The notes under the pieces: model-generated
The model's input: only the letters and a program-made list of their open reading frames with translations
What the model was told of the DNA's origin: nothing
Databases searched by the model: none
Shown here: positions 57,901-60,340 of the stretch, piece after piece
How the letters are laid out: each line of letters opens with the position of its first letter
Numbering within the stretch: the first letter of the stretch is position 1
Position numbers and translations under genes: made by a program
Source: Loripinus fragilis
Lineage: Eukaryota; Mollusca; Bivalvia; Lucinida; Lucinidae
Direction of reading: 5' to 3'
Assembly: GCA_964019695.1 (NCBI GenBank)
Contig: OZ026525.1
Span: 69,237,753-69,301,752, forward strand
DNA: 64,000 nt

Positions 57901-59667
57901 TTTTTTCCCCAACAATTCTCAGACTCTTTTGTTTGCCATAGCAATGAACGAATTAAGAAATGCAAATCCGTAAACTTATTGTTTATGTTGCTCAAATCGC
58001 AGACGATTGCAATTTAATATGTTTTCTCTTTCATCCCTACTCAGTCGAATTTGGAAGTCGGTAGTACGGTGTTGTTTATTTTACCCTATTAGTTTTTCTC
58101 CCTTTAATTAACGGTAAATCGGTAGCACATCTGTTTCAAACAATTATCCGATAATCCTTGCTTAATTACTTTAATAATCACCTCATAATAATCACACTGT
58201 CCCGCATAGGTAATCCTGTCAATCACCTGTCAGAATTGCTACACTGCAATCCGATTCATACGATTGGTCAACAGAGACAGGACAAAAATCACGTCTCCCG
58301 CGGCTCGAAAAGTGTGTCCCGATCGATAATATCATAGGGCTTTTGATCTCCCCGCCACTGGATTTTTAGTGTGTGCCGACTAAAAAAACATGCGTACAGG
58401 GAACTCCTGCCTAGCGAAAACCATGCGTCCCGGGGAAAAAACGTGCGTACCAATACGCGTAATTCTGCGTTTCCGAGAGCTCTGAGAACCACAGTGAAAC
58501 CATTACCTGTCACTCTTCATCCTGTTCTGTCAGTGGTCATCTGGGTGCTATTTGAGCTGGACAACTAGGCGTCACTGCAACACCCTTTGTGTCTCGTCCA
58601 GTGACATGAGACAAATTGTAAAACTTTATATCTATCTATCTTCCTGTACACCTAATCCTCCGAGGAGGATGTAAGGTGGTGTTCTGGTATATACCAGGAG
58701 CTGAAGGGTGTTAGATGGAATAAAAGCATAGAAAAAAGTGGGTGAAATGAGTTTGTACAGTGCGATGAAGAGTGTTAGTAAAGTTAAAAGATAAAACAGA
58801 TGCTGGTATCTAGGGAGTGGAGTGGGCTACCTGGCAAACAGCTGTACCTGAACTGTGCCAAAGTAGGCAGGATGGGGATGTGGTGTGGCAGGGCGTTCCA
58901 ATGAATTATTGTCCGAGGAAAGAAGGTGCATTTATAGAAGTCTTTTAGAGTTGTGATCTGTCGGTACGCTAGCGGGTGATTTCTTGAAGAGGGGCCGGTG
59001 TTCCGGATCAGGTAGTCAGAGGCAGGAATGGCCACAAGGTAGTATATGACCTTGTATAGGAGGACCAGTCTACTATCTATGCGTCGTTGGTCGAGGGTGC
59101 GCCAGTTGAGATCCTGAAGCATTGTTGACACGCTAGATGTGTATTGGTAATCACGGGTTACCCATCTAGCAGCCCTACGTTGTACGGACTCAAGTTTATT
59201 TATGTCTAGATCTGTGTGGGGGGACCACACAGTAGAGGCGTACTACAAAACAACAAAATGTGTACTGTACTCAGCCAGTGATAAAAATGTTGCAGCCATT
59301 TATTTCTGCCACCATTAAGTTAAAACCAGGGGGAAATTCTGCCTGATTTGGGGCTCTAGCCACTGACCCACAAAGTCTATCCTGATTTGCTCTGTTTTCG
59401 ATCAACTACCCAGAGGCAGACACTACAGGGTGGCAGAATCTCTATTCAATTATATCACATATATCTTATCTTTACAAAAAAAAATCCAGCGACCAGATCC
59501 GTCAGGGCTCAAGCAGGTATCTCAGTGATTGAGTCAGCGTCAACTAGTTACAGTCGGAAATCGTTCCTCCGTTGCTCATTTAAAAGACACGTTCCTTTGA
59601 CGGCCGCACTTACTTTGTTTAGCGTTTCTTCTTGATGTGTGCTTAGATCTCCAACATGCCCACTCAT
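21141..59667 (-). CDS. SEC14L2-like: SEC14-like protein, 12 coding exons
   Basis: Family role: cytosolic CRAL-TRIO/GOLD proteins bind and move hydrophobic lipids (phosphoinositides, tocopherol, squalene in vertebrate homologues). Joining the 12 exons listed separately gives 1230 nt, 409 residues plus stop, close to the roughly 400 residues of vertebrate SEC14L2-4. Residues 1-60 form the CRAL-TRIO N-terminal helices (HFLLRWLRAREFDLQKSEA), about 75-245 the lipid pocket (IYDLEKLGLRHAWKP, RYPETLKYVFVINAPKIFP), and about 260-395 the GOLD beta-sandwich (RWEFLSEGYDIGFGVY, NSHLVPEDG, FDNSYSW). All splice phases agree: 0,1,0,1,0,1,1,1,0,2,1. The start ATG at 59667 has A at -3 and an N-terminus MSGHVGDLS like vertebrate MSGRVGDLS. 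Introns reach 9.5 kb and are packed with repeats. Which SEC14L paralogue it represents is not decidable here. Confidence 0.95.
21662..21768. repeat. Hairpin family E, copy 4
   Basis: GGCAAACAGAGAAGATCCTG..GCCGCAG with its partial complement TCAGGATCTGCACTGTTTG. The CAACCCTTTG..TAAATGGGCACTT flank recurs beside other copies. It lies in intron 11 of the SEC14-like gene. Confidence 0.75.
21900..22025. repeat. CTTTTCAAGG-rich repeat fragment
   Basis: Repeated TTTTCAAGGCCTTAGAGTGA / CTCTATATTCAAGTACTTTT phrases match the right part of the element at 62965-63475. Confidence 0.55.
22064..22477. mobile_element. MITE family B, copy 2, split by a SINE
   Basis: AAAACCTGTCTTAAGCGGCC at the left, GTGGCCACTTAAGACAGGTT at the right. 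The SINE at 22248-22431 is inserted in the right arm, with TGTGTGTTTTT repeated on both sides. Confidence 0.8.
22248..22431 (-). mobile_element. tRNA-derived SINE
   Basis: Reverse complement of the family: tail TTTGATTTGATTCTTTACGT, body CTTGCTCAAGGACACAACA, head AACTCTACCGCTAAGCCACT ending CTGCGCTCCC. Nested in MITE B copy 2. Confidence 0.85.
22492..22658 (-). CDS. SEC14L2-like: SEC14-like exon 11 (GOLD domain)
   Basis: Acceptor TTAATCTTTAG and donor ACAT|GTACGT. It encodes residues 305-361, WEFLSEGYDIGFGVYRKT through NSHLVPEDGVVECEKTG. It is the downstream-most (in transcription) of a series of partial copies and the only one with the full 3' end and donor. Confidence 0.93.
22718..23340 (-). 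repeat. Partial tandem copies of exon 11 (decoy acceptors)
   Basis: Four clear copies of intron end plus the first part of exon 11, with 3' splice sites giving exon starts at 22799, 22939, 23080 and 23194 (spacing 141, 140, 141, 114), and a degenerate fifth near 23260-23330. Each retains WEFLSEGYDIGFGVY or a close variant (the first has Trp to Leu and then TAG), but none has a donor at the expected place. Reading on from the copies at 22939 and 23080 reaches TAA soon after the exon-like part. Confidence 0.9.
23717..23853 (-). CDS. SEC14L2-like: SEC14-like exon 10
   Basis: Acceptor ATTTTTGCAG, donor CTAAG|GTTAGT. Residues 260-304: IKQGGMVPKELY, the linker into GOLD, then the first GOLD strands (VTVKSSSTLKLEYEIHKP). 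Confidence 0.93.
23941..24145. mobile_element. MITE family B, copy 3, with internal triplication
   Basis: Left end ACAGAAAACCTGTCTTAAGC. The segment GGAGCATTCTGCAATACTTT..GACCTGCA is present three times in tandem from about 24050. The right end is replaced by half a hairpin D. Confidence 0.75.
24146..24182. repeat. Hairpin family D, half copy 4
   Basis: GAGACGGTTCTTTTGAGTAC..CATACG, right half only, fused to MITE B. Confidence 0.7.
24826..24932 (-). CDS. SEC14L2-like: SEC14-like exon 9
   Basis: Acceptor TTGCTTTCAAG, donor ACTAGG|GTAAGT. Residues 224-259, NYKDVLLKVIDPDNLPACYG..DPDGNPRCITR: the C-terminal end of the CRAL-TRIO pocket, with the family-typical Y-G-G and DPDGNP motifs. Confidence 0.94.
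25082..25766. repeat. Tandem repeat, about 188-bp unit, 3.6 copies
   Basis: CTCCTTCATACATATGT-like phrases recur near 25094, 25284, 25479 and 25666, each followed by TCAAATTGCTCCATCAAAAG and GAGTTGATCGGCCCATGAAG. It lies in intron 8. Confidence 0.9.
25767..26060. repeat. Dispersed repeat with GACG-rich stretch
   Basis: AAAGGGAAATAACTCTAATA, then GACGGACGGACGGACAACGT and TTTGCGGGGGGTATAAA. This arrangement is familiar from bivalve repeats. ORFs across it are repeat-derived. Confidence 0.6.
26098..26345 (-). repeat. Dispersed repeat with TTGATTGATTGATTG start, copy 1
   Basis: TGATTGATTGAGTCAAGG, GATAGACTAAAAGGCTCC, AAGCAAATTTCATCCTG. It matches 48365-48605. Probably a SINE read from its 3' end, which is an inference. 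Confidence 0.6.
26439..26650. mobile_element. MITE family A, copy 4
   Basis: TGAGCCGTGACATGAGATTT to AAATCACATGTCACAGCTCA, with part of the inner hairpin deleted. Confidence 0.8.
26906..27130. mobile_element. MITE family A, copy 5
   Basis: TGAGCCAGAGCATGAGATTT to GAAATCTCATGCAATGGCTC, orientation opposite to copy 4. Confidence 0.8.
27746..28168. mobile_element. TIR element with CAGGGTTCCCACA ends
   Basis: Termini ATATATCAGGGTTCCCAC and GTGGGAACCCTGATATAT form a perfect 18-bp TIR. Subterminal TTCCATGATTTTCCATGA motifs repeat on both sides. The end style resembles hAT elements, but no convincing 8-bp duplication is seen. A hairpin element is nested at 27952-28017. Confidence 0.75.
27952..28017. 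repeat. Perfect hairpin, 26-bp arms
   Basis: ACCAGTAGCCAGAAAACTAG.. (27952-27977) pairs without mismatch with ..CTAGTTTTCTGGCTACTGGT (27992-28017) around a 14-nt loop. It is nested in the TIR element at 27746-28168. Confidence 0.85.
28418..28501 (-). CDS. SEC14L2-like: SEC14-like exon 8
   Basis: Acceptor TTTTACTTTCAG, donor TAGGAA|GTAAGT. Residues 196-223 read (A)PKIFPICWSLVRPLL and NKVRVLG, with the PK-[IL]-FP motif of the lipid pocket. It was found only by phase and homology; it is too short for ordinary ORF calling. Confidence 0.93.
28836..28941. repeat. Hairpin family E, copy 5
   Basis: CCCAGATCAGGCTGCTCTTG / AAGAGCTGCCTGATCTTGG with outer GCAAACAG and CTGTTTGC, and a TTAACCCTTTACCTCA flank. 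Confidence 0.8.
29247..29400 (+). mobile_element. Second tRNA-derived SINE family
   Basis: A-box-like TAGCACAGTCGGTAACGTG, B-box-like GGTCGCAAGTTTGCTCC, then CGGTCCCATACTTTTGTGG and CATTCTCCTCC. It is tRNA-like but with an extended anticodon region, so it is not a functional tRNA. The same SINE, reversed, flanks the Ginger-like element (52385-52461 and 55849-55910). Confidence 0.75.
29436..30539. mobile_element. 1.1-kb element with 30-bp TIRs, unclassified
   Basis: ATATACTGAACTACTAAAG.. (29436-29465) and its complement ending at 30539 match at 29 of 30 positions. No transposase ORF or clear target duplication. It lies in intron 7. Confidence 0.7.
30540..31600. other. Intronic sequence, nothing assigned
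   Basis: CTGCTCAACAAAAGTTTAGC at 30751 looks like a transposon end, but I found no partner. No exon was found here. Confidence 0.3.
31604..31700 (-). repeat. Partial duplicate of exon 7 with its donor
   Basis: The 3' half of exon 7 (PETLKYVFVING) and its donor, here AAATG|GTAAGT, are repeated about 100 bp downstream of the true exon in transcription order, with matching flanks (GCATGATTAATTATGTT). There is no acceptor, so it cannot serve as a whole exon. Confidence 0.85.
31739..31819 (-). CDS. SEC14L2-like: SEC14-like exon 7
   Basis: Acceptor TATAATTTCAG, donor AAATG|GTAGGT. Residues 169-195, GVDVYLALVEVMEVRYPETL then KYVFVIN: the central beta strand of CRAL-TRIO with the near-universal YPE motif. 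Confidence 0.94.
31964..32147. mobile_element. MITE family B, copy 4
   Basis: TACAGTAAAAAACCTGTTTT at the left. Inner palindrome GAATGCTCC/AAGGGGAGCATTC. The right end is ragged at GAGTGGCTGCTTAAAACTAG. Confidence 0.7.
32599..32833. mobile_element. MITE family F, copy 3
   Basis: GGCCTCAACATGAAAAAATC to GGTTTTCTGGCTTCCAGGCC, inverted relative to copy 1. Confidence 0.75.
32971..33170 (+). mobile_element. tRNA-derived SINE
   Basis: Head GGGAGCGCAGTGGCTCAGTG (A box) and CCACGGGTTCATGCCTC (B box), body TTCAGCAAGACACATTTATC and AACCCAGGAAGACCCGTCCC, tail GAATCAAATC then A-rich. Confidence 0.9.
33171..33610. other. Intronic sequence, nothing seen
   Basis: AT-rich with no exon-like frame, part of intron 6. 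Confidence 0.4.
33614..33681. repeat. Hairpin family E, copy 6: perfect 68-bp palindrome
   Basis: GCAAACAGTGTGGACCCAGA.. (32 bp) then TATA then the exact 32-bp complement. There is no mismatch across the whole 68 bp. The stem core CAGACTGCTCC differs from other copies. Confidence 0.95.
34250..34580. repeat. Segmental duplicate, copy 1 (copy 2 at 35580-35850)
   Basis: Shared phrases GAAACTAGCTTTCA, TTAGCCCA and GACAGGTA..GACATCA. The two copies flank the fold-back element at 34588-35415. Confidence 0.7.
34588..35415. mobile_element. 830-bp fold-back element
   Basis: TACAGTGTGTACAAAAAGAA at the left and TTTTTTGTACACACTGTA at the right. Pairing continues inward: GGGTACCCATGAATC / GATCCATGGGTACCC, TTGTTCCTCTGATATCCTAA / TATCAGAGGAACAATGGGAC, and a central ACAAAATTTGTG/CAACAATTTTGT. 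CAGT ends next to TA suggest a Tc1/mariner-superfamily fold-back MITE. Confidence 0.8.
35580..35850. repeat. Segmental duplicate, copy 2
   Basis: Diverged partner of 34250-34580. Confidence 0.7.
36214..36273. repeat. Inverted copy of the 51-bp minisatellite unit
   Basis: TTGATGCATTCTTTTTTGAT and ACATCAGGATTAGTCAATCC are the reverse complement of the unit in the array that starts at 36323. Confidence 0.75.
36323..37045. repeat. 51-bp minisatellite, interrupted
   Basis: TTGACAAATCCTGATG occurs at 36323, 36374, 36425, 36476, 36527, 36578 and 36629, an exact 51-bp period. Two more units follow at about 36944-37045, after an insertion at 36683-36943. Because 51 is divisible by 3, the array is open in frame and would read as repeats of GLTNPDVNLKRMHLLYI. 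I regard that as a by-product, since it lies in intron 6. Confidence 0.92.
36683..36943 (+). mobile_element. Dispersed repeat inserted into the minisatellite
   Basis: AGCCCTCCAGTAAAATATTT to GATCTTTGCACCATTACTTA. Related to 5270-5525. It breaks the 51-bp array between GGGTTGA and TTGACAAATC. Confidence 0.75.
37278..37372. repeat. Hairpin family E, copy 7
   Basis: GTAAACAGAGCAGACCCAG..GCAGCTCTTG with a partly deleted right arm AAGGGTCTACTTTGTTTGC. Confidence 0.65.
37628..37949. repeat. Hairpin family E, copy 8, split by a SINE
   Basis: GACCCAGATGAAATGCAGCA pairs with TGCTGCATTTCATCAGAGAC. The SINE at 37735-37931 duplicates CTAAACTGTTTG / CTACACTGTTTG at its borders. Confidence 0.85.
37735..37931 (+). 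mobile_element. tRNA-derived SINE in hairpin E
   Basis: GGGAGCATAGTAGATCAGTG head, GGGGTTCGAGCCTCACC B box, GAATCAAATCAAACAAAA tail. Confidence 0.88.
38113..38945. repeat. 30-bp minisatellite, about 27 units
   Basis: Units of GGAAGGGTGTGACTACAG then AATCAGCGTTAT with a strict 30-bp period until about 38840, then slightly diverged ends. With 30 divisible by 3, a 253-codon frame is open on the minus strand (10-residue repeat such as HNPDSVVTPF), and frames are open on the plus strand too. It is in intron 6, so I do not call it coding. Confidence 0.93.
39085..39295. mobile_element. TIR element family G, copy 2
   Basis: ACATGGGCGGATCCAGAGAG to TTTTCTGGATCTGCACATG. Confidence 0.75.
39573..39723. 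mobile_element. Inverted-repeat element
   Basis: GGGGATAACCATATTCAAAA with TTCATTTGGGGAGGTATAT on the left pairs with ATATACCTCTCCAAATGAAA and ACAGTTATCCCC on the right, about 150 bp in all. Confidence 0.75.
39906..39984 (-). CDS. SEC14L2-like: SEC14-like alternative exon 6b
   Basis: Acceptor TTTATTTTTGCTGTAG and donor AAACCAG|GTTTGT frame 79 nt that enter in phase 0 and leave in phase 1, as exon 6a does. It reads RKTAVYDQCGLIYDLNK then VGLRHLWKP against RNKAVNEIPGLVLIYDLEK then LGLRHAWKP in 6a, two residues shorter. Most nucleotide differences from 6a in the matched part are synonymous or conservative, and HLWKP matches vertebrate SEC14L2. Using both exons would shift the frame (164 nt), so they would have to be mutually exclusive. 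Expression is not shown by the sequence. Confidence 0.75.
40043..40254. mobile_element. MITE family B, copy 5
   Basis: TACAGTACAACCTGTGTAAA at the left and CACAGGTTTTACTGTA at the right, inner GAATGCTCC palindrome. It lies just upstream (in transcription) of exon 6b. Confidence 0.8.
40856..41049 (-). mobile_element. tRNA-derived SINE
   Basis: TTTGATTTGATTCTTTACGT tail to CCACTGAGCCACTGCGCTCC head, minus orientation. Confidence 0.88.
41379..41463 (-). CDS. SEC14L2-like: SEC14-like exon 6a
   Basis: Acceptor CATTTGTAACAG, donor AAGCCAG|GTATTT. Residues 141-168 plus one base, with the conserved IYDLEKLGLRHAWKP strand-turn-helix of CRAL-TRIO. Confidence 0.94.
41598..41671. repeat. Hairpin family D, copy 5
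   Basis: GGGTACTTAAAAGAACTGTC with partner GACGGTTCTTTTGGGCACCC. Confidence 0.8.
41700..42200. repeat. Dispersed repeat, two ~170-bp tandem units
   Basis: TTTGGCCCC, AAACTTGGTAGAGGTCCATT and GATGCTACATA recur about 170 bp apart. The 3' part reads AAGGAGGAGATGTCCTTTGA. Shares units with 8300-8521 and 9805-9960. Confidence 0.75.
42201..42837. other. Intronic sequence, nothing seen
   Basis: No exon or known repeat recognised in this part of intron 5. Confidence 0.4.
42838..42967. mobile_element. MITE family F, half copy 4
   Basis: CCAATAAGCGAATAACA..TTTGTTGGTCGCAAACACCC and GACCAATTTTCTCACGTCGT. The other half is missing. Confidence 0.6.
43146..43220. repeat. Hairpin family E, copy 9
   Basis: GACCCTGATAAAATGCCGCA / TGCGGCATTTCGTCTAGGTC around an AT-type centre, outer CACTGTTTGCC. 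Confidence 0.8.
43386..43480 (-). CDS. SEC14L2-like: SEC14-like exon 5
   Basis: Acceptor CTTTCTGTAG|GT, donor ATAAAG|GTGAAT. It completes Gly109 and encodes residues to 140 (LLHCVKKQDMARMFVNEME, then CREESIK). It is the only member of the following array with the original 3' end and donor, so I take it as the functional copy. Confidence 0.92.
43500..44530 (-). repeat. Nine partial tandem copies of exon 5 (decoy acceptors)
   Basis: Copies of the exon 5 acceptor plus its first ~70 nt give potential exon starts at 43568, 43668, 43757, 43846, 43935, 44024, 44113, 44202 and 44502. Spacing is 89 bp for six of the steps (88 and 100 nearest the true exon, 300 at the far end where a SINE sits). Most keep CVKKQDMARM in frame. 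None keeps the donor. In the regular copies the frame runs into TAG formed by the next copy's own acceptor (CTG TAG). The conserved spacing suggests expansion by unequal exchange. Confidence 0.93.
44275..44471 (+). mobile_element. tRNA-derived SINE inserted in the exon 5 array
   Basis: Head GGGAGCGCAGTGGCTCAGTA, B box GGGTTCAAGTCTCACC, tail AATCAAATCAAACATAA. A 14-bp target duplication ATATCTTGTTTCTT (44261-44274 and 44472-44485) is perfect. Removing 211 bp restores the 89-bp array spacing. Confidence 0.95.
45261..45417 (-). CDS. SEC14L2-like: SEC14-like exon 4
   Basis: Acceptor CTTTCATTCAG, donor GAAAG|GTTGGT. Residues 57-108 plus one base: ALIWRQQIGADKILEDY, then the start of CRAL-TRIO (GGIFGYDKEGAPIYIDPFG, LIDLKG). 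A better-looking donor 23 nt further on (CGCGAT|GTAAAT) would throw exon 5 out of frame, so the GTTGGT donor is chosen by phase and homology. Confidence 0.92.
45471..45696. mobile_element. MITE family A, copy 6
   Basis: TAAGCTGTGACATGTGCTTT to ATCTCATGTCACTACTCAT, with inner GCGCCTATGCGCAGGCTGAT. Confidence 0.8.
45843..45912. repeat. Hairpin family D, copy 6
   Basis: GTGCGTAAAAGAAACGTCTC with a decayed partner. Confidence 0.6.
45942..45970. repeat. Poly-G run of about 29
   Basis: Uninterrupted G homopolymer in intron 3. Its length may be unreliable in the assembly. Confidence 0.85.
46374..46449 (-). other. Unexplained exon-like segment in intron 3
   Basis: Acceptor TTTTCTCCTCAG and donor CAGCCT|GTGAGT frame 76 nt that read LGDGTKNYTCNNCKITPSEG, a CxxC motif reminiscent of a BED-type zinc finger start. 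At 76 nt it would shift the SEC14-like frame, so it is not part of the main transcript. It could be a poison exon, a transposon-derived exon or chance. Confidence 0.35.
46684..46850. repeat. TIR element family G, internal fragment
   Basis: GCGCCATTTAAATGGTG within GGCCATCATCGGCCCGTCAG / ACATGTCGATGATGGCC arms matches the middle of the 20.7-kb copy. Confidence 0.65.
46947..47154. mobile_element. MITE family A, copy 7
   Basis: TTGAGCCGCGGCTTGGG to ATCTCATGCACTGGCTCA, shortened inside. It ends 26 bp from the donor side of exon 3. Confidence 0.75.
47180..47223 (-). CDS. SEC14L2-like: SEC14-like exon 3
   Basis: Acceptor TATATTTTCAG, donor AGAGAT|GTAAGA, 44 nt. Residues 42-56, AREFDLQKSEAMLRD, nearly identical to the vertebrate family helix. 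Confidence 0.93.
47296..47367. repeat. Hairpin family D, copy 7
   Basis: GGGTACTCAAAAGAACCGTC / GATGGTTCTTTTGTGCACCC. Confidence 0.85.
47607..47830 (-). mobile_element. tRNA-derived SINE, with internal duplication
   Basis: TTTGATTCTTTAGGTCCCAG tail. The segment GTCATGTC..ACAGGTGTTCCAGGGTT repeats. The head is decayed near TATAATGCCATTGCCCTCC. Confidence 0.7.
48101..48146. repeat. Hairpin family D, half copy 8
   Basis: CATATGTTGTGGGTACTCAA and AGAACCGTTTC without its partner arm. Confidence 0.65.
48365..48605 (-). repeat. Dispersed repeat with TTGATTGATTGATTG start, copy 2
   Basis: TTGATTGATTGATTGAGTTA, GATAGACTAAAAGGCCCC and AAGCAAATTTCATCCTGT match 26098-26345. Confidence 0.65.
48695..48760. 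repeat. Hairpin family E, copy 10
   Basis: AAACAGTCTAGATCCTGATC / GATCTGAATCTACACTGTTT with an imperfect core. Confidence 0.7.
48915..49113 (-). mobile_element. tRNA-derived SINE, diverged
   Basis: TTGACTTTACATCCCAGTC, GATTGAACCAGTACTAAGTA, AACTGAGCCACTACACTCCG. Confidence 0.75.
49384..49480. repeat. Hairpin family E, copy 11
   Basis: GACCCTGATGAAATGCAGCA / TGCTGCATTTCATCTAGGTC, with an outer TTAGGGGTTTCCCTA flank. Confidence 0.85.
49598..49664. repeat. Hairpin family D, copy 9
   Basis: GGGTACTCAAAAGAACCATC / GATGGTTCTTTTAAGCTCCC. The arms carry matching changes (CCATC with GATGG). Confidence 0.85.
49739..50065. mobile_element. TIR element family G, copy 3
   Basis: CATGCGCGGATCCAAGAATT to CTCTGGATCTGCACTTGC, with G- and C-homopolymer tracts. 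Flanked by TGCTTAG on both sides, a likely target duplication. It ends less than 30 bp from the exon 2 donor. Confidence 0.8.
50093..50162 (-). CDS. SEC14L2-like: SEC14-like exon 2
   Basis: Acceptor TTTTATTTTCAG, donor TAAGAG|GTACAT. Residues 19-41 plus one base: FRENVKDVLKPDHDDHFLLR then WLR, the start of the CRAL-TRIO N-terminal domain. Confidence 0.94.
50586..50765 (-). mobile_element. tRNA-derived SINE
   Basis: GATTTGATTCTTTACATCCC tail, CACTCTACCACTGAGCCACT head. Confidence 0.88.
51093..51287. repeat. Hairpin family D, copies 10 (half) and 11
   Basis: A right-half copy at 51093-51128 is followed by a full copy at 51220-51287, whose stem ACTCAAAAGAACCGTCTC / GAGACGGTTCTTTTGATC is nearly perfect. 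Confidence 0.8.
51290..51790. other. Intronic sequence, nothing assigned
   Basis: Two diverged phrases (ATTGAATAGG/TATTGAACAGGTAT) suggest an old tandem duplication. No exon seen. Confidence 0.35.
51798..51866. repeat. Hairpin family E, copy 12
   Basis: AAACAGTTTAGACCCAAATC / GGATCTGGATTCACACTGTT, core CTGGCTTCT..AGAAACCAG. Confidence 0.75.
52240..52325. repeat. Hairpin family E, copy 13, degenerate
   Basis: AATGTGGATGCTCTGATGAA with GGTGATCAGGATCTTCACTG. Pairing is poor. Confidence 0.45.
52385..52461 (-). mobile_element. Second SINE family, 3' part, left of the Ginger-like element
   Basis: GGAGGAGAATTACCATAGAA and CAAAGTATGGGACC are the reverse complement of 29330-29400. The head continues at 55849 after the insertion. 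Confidence 0.8.
52462..55844. mobile_element. Ginger-like TIR element, 3.4 kb, satellite-filled
   Basis: Ends TGTAACGGTCAGTTTTTTCC and GGAAATTACGGCCTGTTACA are inverted, and CCGG is duplicated at 52458-52461 and 55845-55848. TGT..ACA ends with a 4-bp duplication fit Ginger-type DNA transposons as I know them. The interior has no transposase but a satellite array (52770-55460), so it would be non-autonomous. The right TIR region holds two more copies of the satellite's palindromic core. It was inserted in a SINE within intron 1. Confidence 0.75.
52770..55460. repeat. Satellite array, ~183-bp monomer with palindromic core
   Basis: The core GGGCCGGCCC begins at 53027, 53210, 53393, 53566, 53771 (variant), 53956, 54139, 54319, 54507, 54691, 54887 (variant), 55070, 55258 and 55434, with a weak first copy near 52773. 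The full core GGGGAAAGAATGGGCC / GGCCCAGTCTTTCCCC is a 32-bp palindrome with one mismatch. From 54139 on, two monomer types alternate, one with CCCCTATTTAGAAGAA and one with CCCCACTATTGAGAAGG, giving a ~370-bp higher-order unit. Confidence 0.95.
55849..55910 (-). mobile_element. Second SINE family, head, right of the Ginger-like element
   Basis: GATCAAACTCGTGACCCCTG (B-box side) and CTACCGACTGCACTACTTC (A-box side), the reverse of the head at 29250. Confidence 0.75.
56199..56247. repeat. Hairpin family D, half copy 12
   Basis: ATGTTGTGGGTGCTCAAAAG and AACCGTCTCAATC. The right arm is replaced by GAACATAAATC. Confidence 0.65.
56507..56575. repeat. Hairpin family D, copy 13
   Basis: ACTCAAAAGAACGGTCTC / GAGACAGTTCTTTTGAGCAC. 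Confidence 0.8.
56757..56835. repeat. Hairpin family E, copy 14
   Basis: TCGGATCCAAATCAAGAC..GTCCTGATCTGAATC and AAACTGTTTGCAAGG, imperfect. Confidence 0.6.
56840..58280. other. Intron 1, nothing assigned
   Basis: Includes a short minus-strand repeat near 57300-57410 (GGAGTCCCAC in several copies). No exon found. Confidence 0.4.
58600..59245 (-). mobile_element. Non-LTR retrotransposon 3' fragment
   Basis: A minus-strand frame (58784-59230) reads VWSPHTDLDINKLESVQRRA then ARWVTRDY, with LDQRRIDSRLVLLYK. This is the familiar C-terminal end of reverse transcriptase ORF2 in LINE-type elements (Jockey/CR1-like). It is 5'-truncated at about 59245, as is usual for LINE insertions. The 3' UTR-like part down to about 58600 ends with TATCTATCTATC repeats on the plus strand. 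Confidence 0.85.
59614..59667 (-). CDS. SEC14L2-like: SEC14-like exon 1 with start codon
   Basis: ATG at 59667-59665 in AAAGTATGA; donor AACAAA|GTAAGT. It encodes the 18 residues MSGHVGDLSTHQEETLNK, matching the vertebrate SEC14L2 start in register, and joins exon 2 in phase 0. Confidence 0.92.
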
Positions 59668-59741
59668 ACTTTCATTTAAGTCTATTTTAGCTCAGAAAAT
59701 ACAGCAAAAGTTCGTAATCAAACAACTAATCTGTCACTGAG

Positions 59742-59858
59742 CACTGGCTGCTGAACAACAAAAATTGTAAAAAAAAAAATATCATCTACATATATATACA
59801 TGTATATATATGTAGATGATATTTTTTTTTTACAATTTTTGTTGTTCAGCAGCCAGTG
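59742..59858. mobile_element. Palindromic hAT-type MITE upstream of SEC14-like ATG
   Basis: Arms CACTGGCTGCTGAACAAC.. and ..GTTGTTCAGCAGCCAGTG pair over about 58 bp, differing only by one A/T in a homopolymer, and meet in a TATATACA/TGTATATA centre. TCACTGAG (59734-59741 and 59859-59866) is a perfect 8-bp target duplication, as expected for hAT. It lies about 70 bp upstream of the start codon, in the 5' UTR or core promoter. Confidence 0.93.
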
Positions 59859-60147
59859 TCACTGAGTGTTTGTGTTTACATGACCTGTGACCGGGAACTG
59901 ACAGTGCGTTGTATCAAGCCGGGAACCAAGGTTACATTCGACTGACCACCGTTCAACGACCAGATAGTTCACCGACATGCATTTTTGAAGTTCTGAAGAC
60001 AGTTCACCGACAAATTTTATATTGTCCAAATTTTAACCTTTAATTGGTGTTGTAATAAACGAAGGTCTAATGCTGTCATTTACCAAGAAATTGACTCACT
60101 CCACTAAATATTGCTACTGTGTTCATTTGAAACTCAGGACTTGTTTA

Positions 60148-60290
60148 AGGCACAGGAGCTTGAAGTTCCGTCTTTATCTCACCTCTATAGCCTCAAAACC
60201 AAAATCTCACAATGTCATAACGTAATGACATTATGAGATTTTCGGTTTTAGGGCTTAGAAGTGGTATAAGGATCGTACTTCAAGCTCTTG
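60148..60290. repeat. Hairpin with about 60-bp imperfect arms
   Basis: GAGCTTGAAGT with AAAACCAAAATCTCACAATG pairs with CATTATGAGATTTTCGGTTT and ACTTCAAGCTC. Confidence 0.75.
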
Positions 60291-60340
60291 AAGTTTAAGG
60301 TGGCAAAATACTGCATAATTGTGCTTGAAACATTCAAAAC

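Noticed and set aside
58289..58568. ORFs of 65-74 codons on both strands near 58.4 kb
   Set aside because: No family resemblance. They overlap each other and lie next to a LINE 3' end in intron 1.
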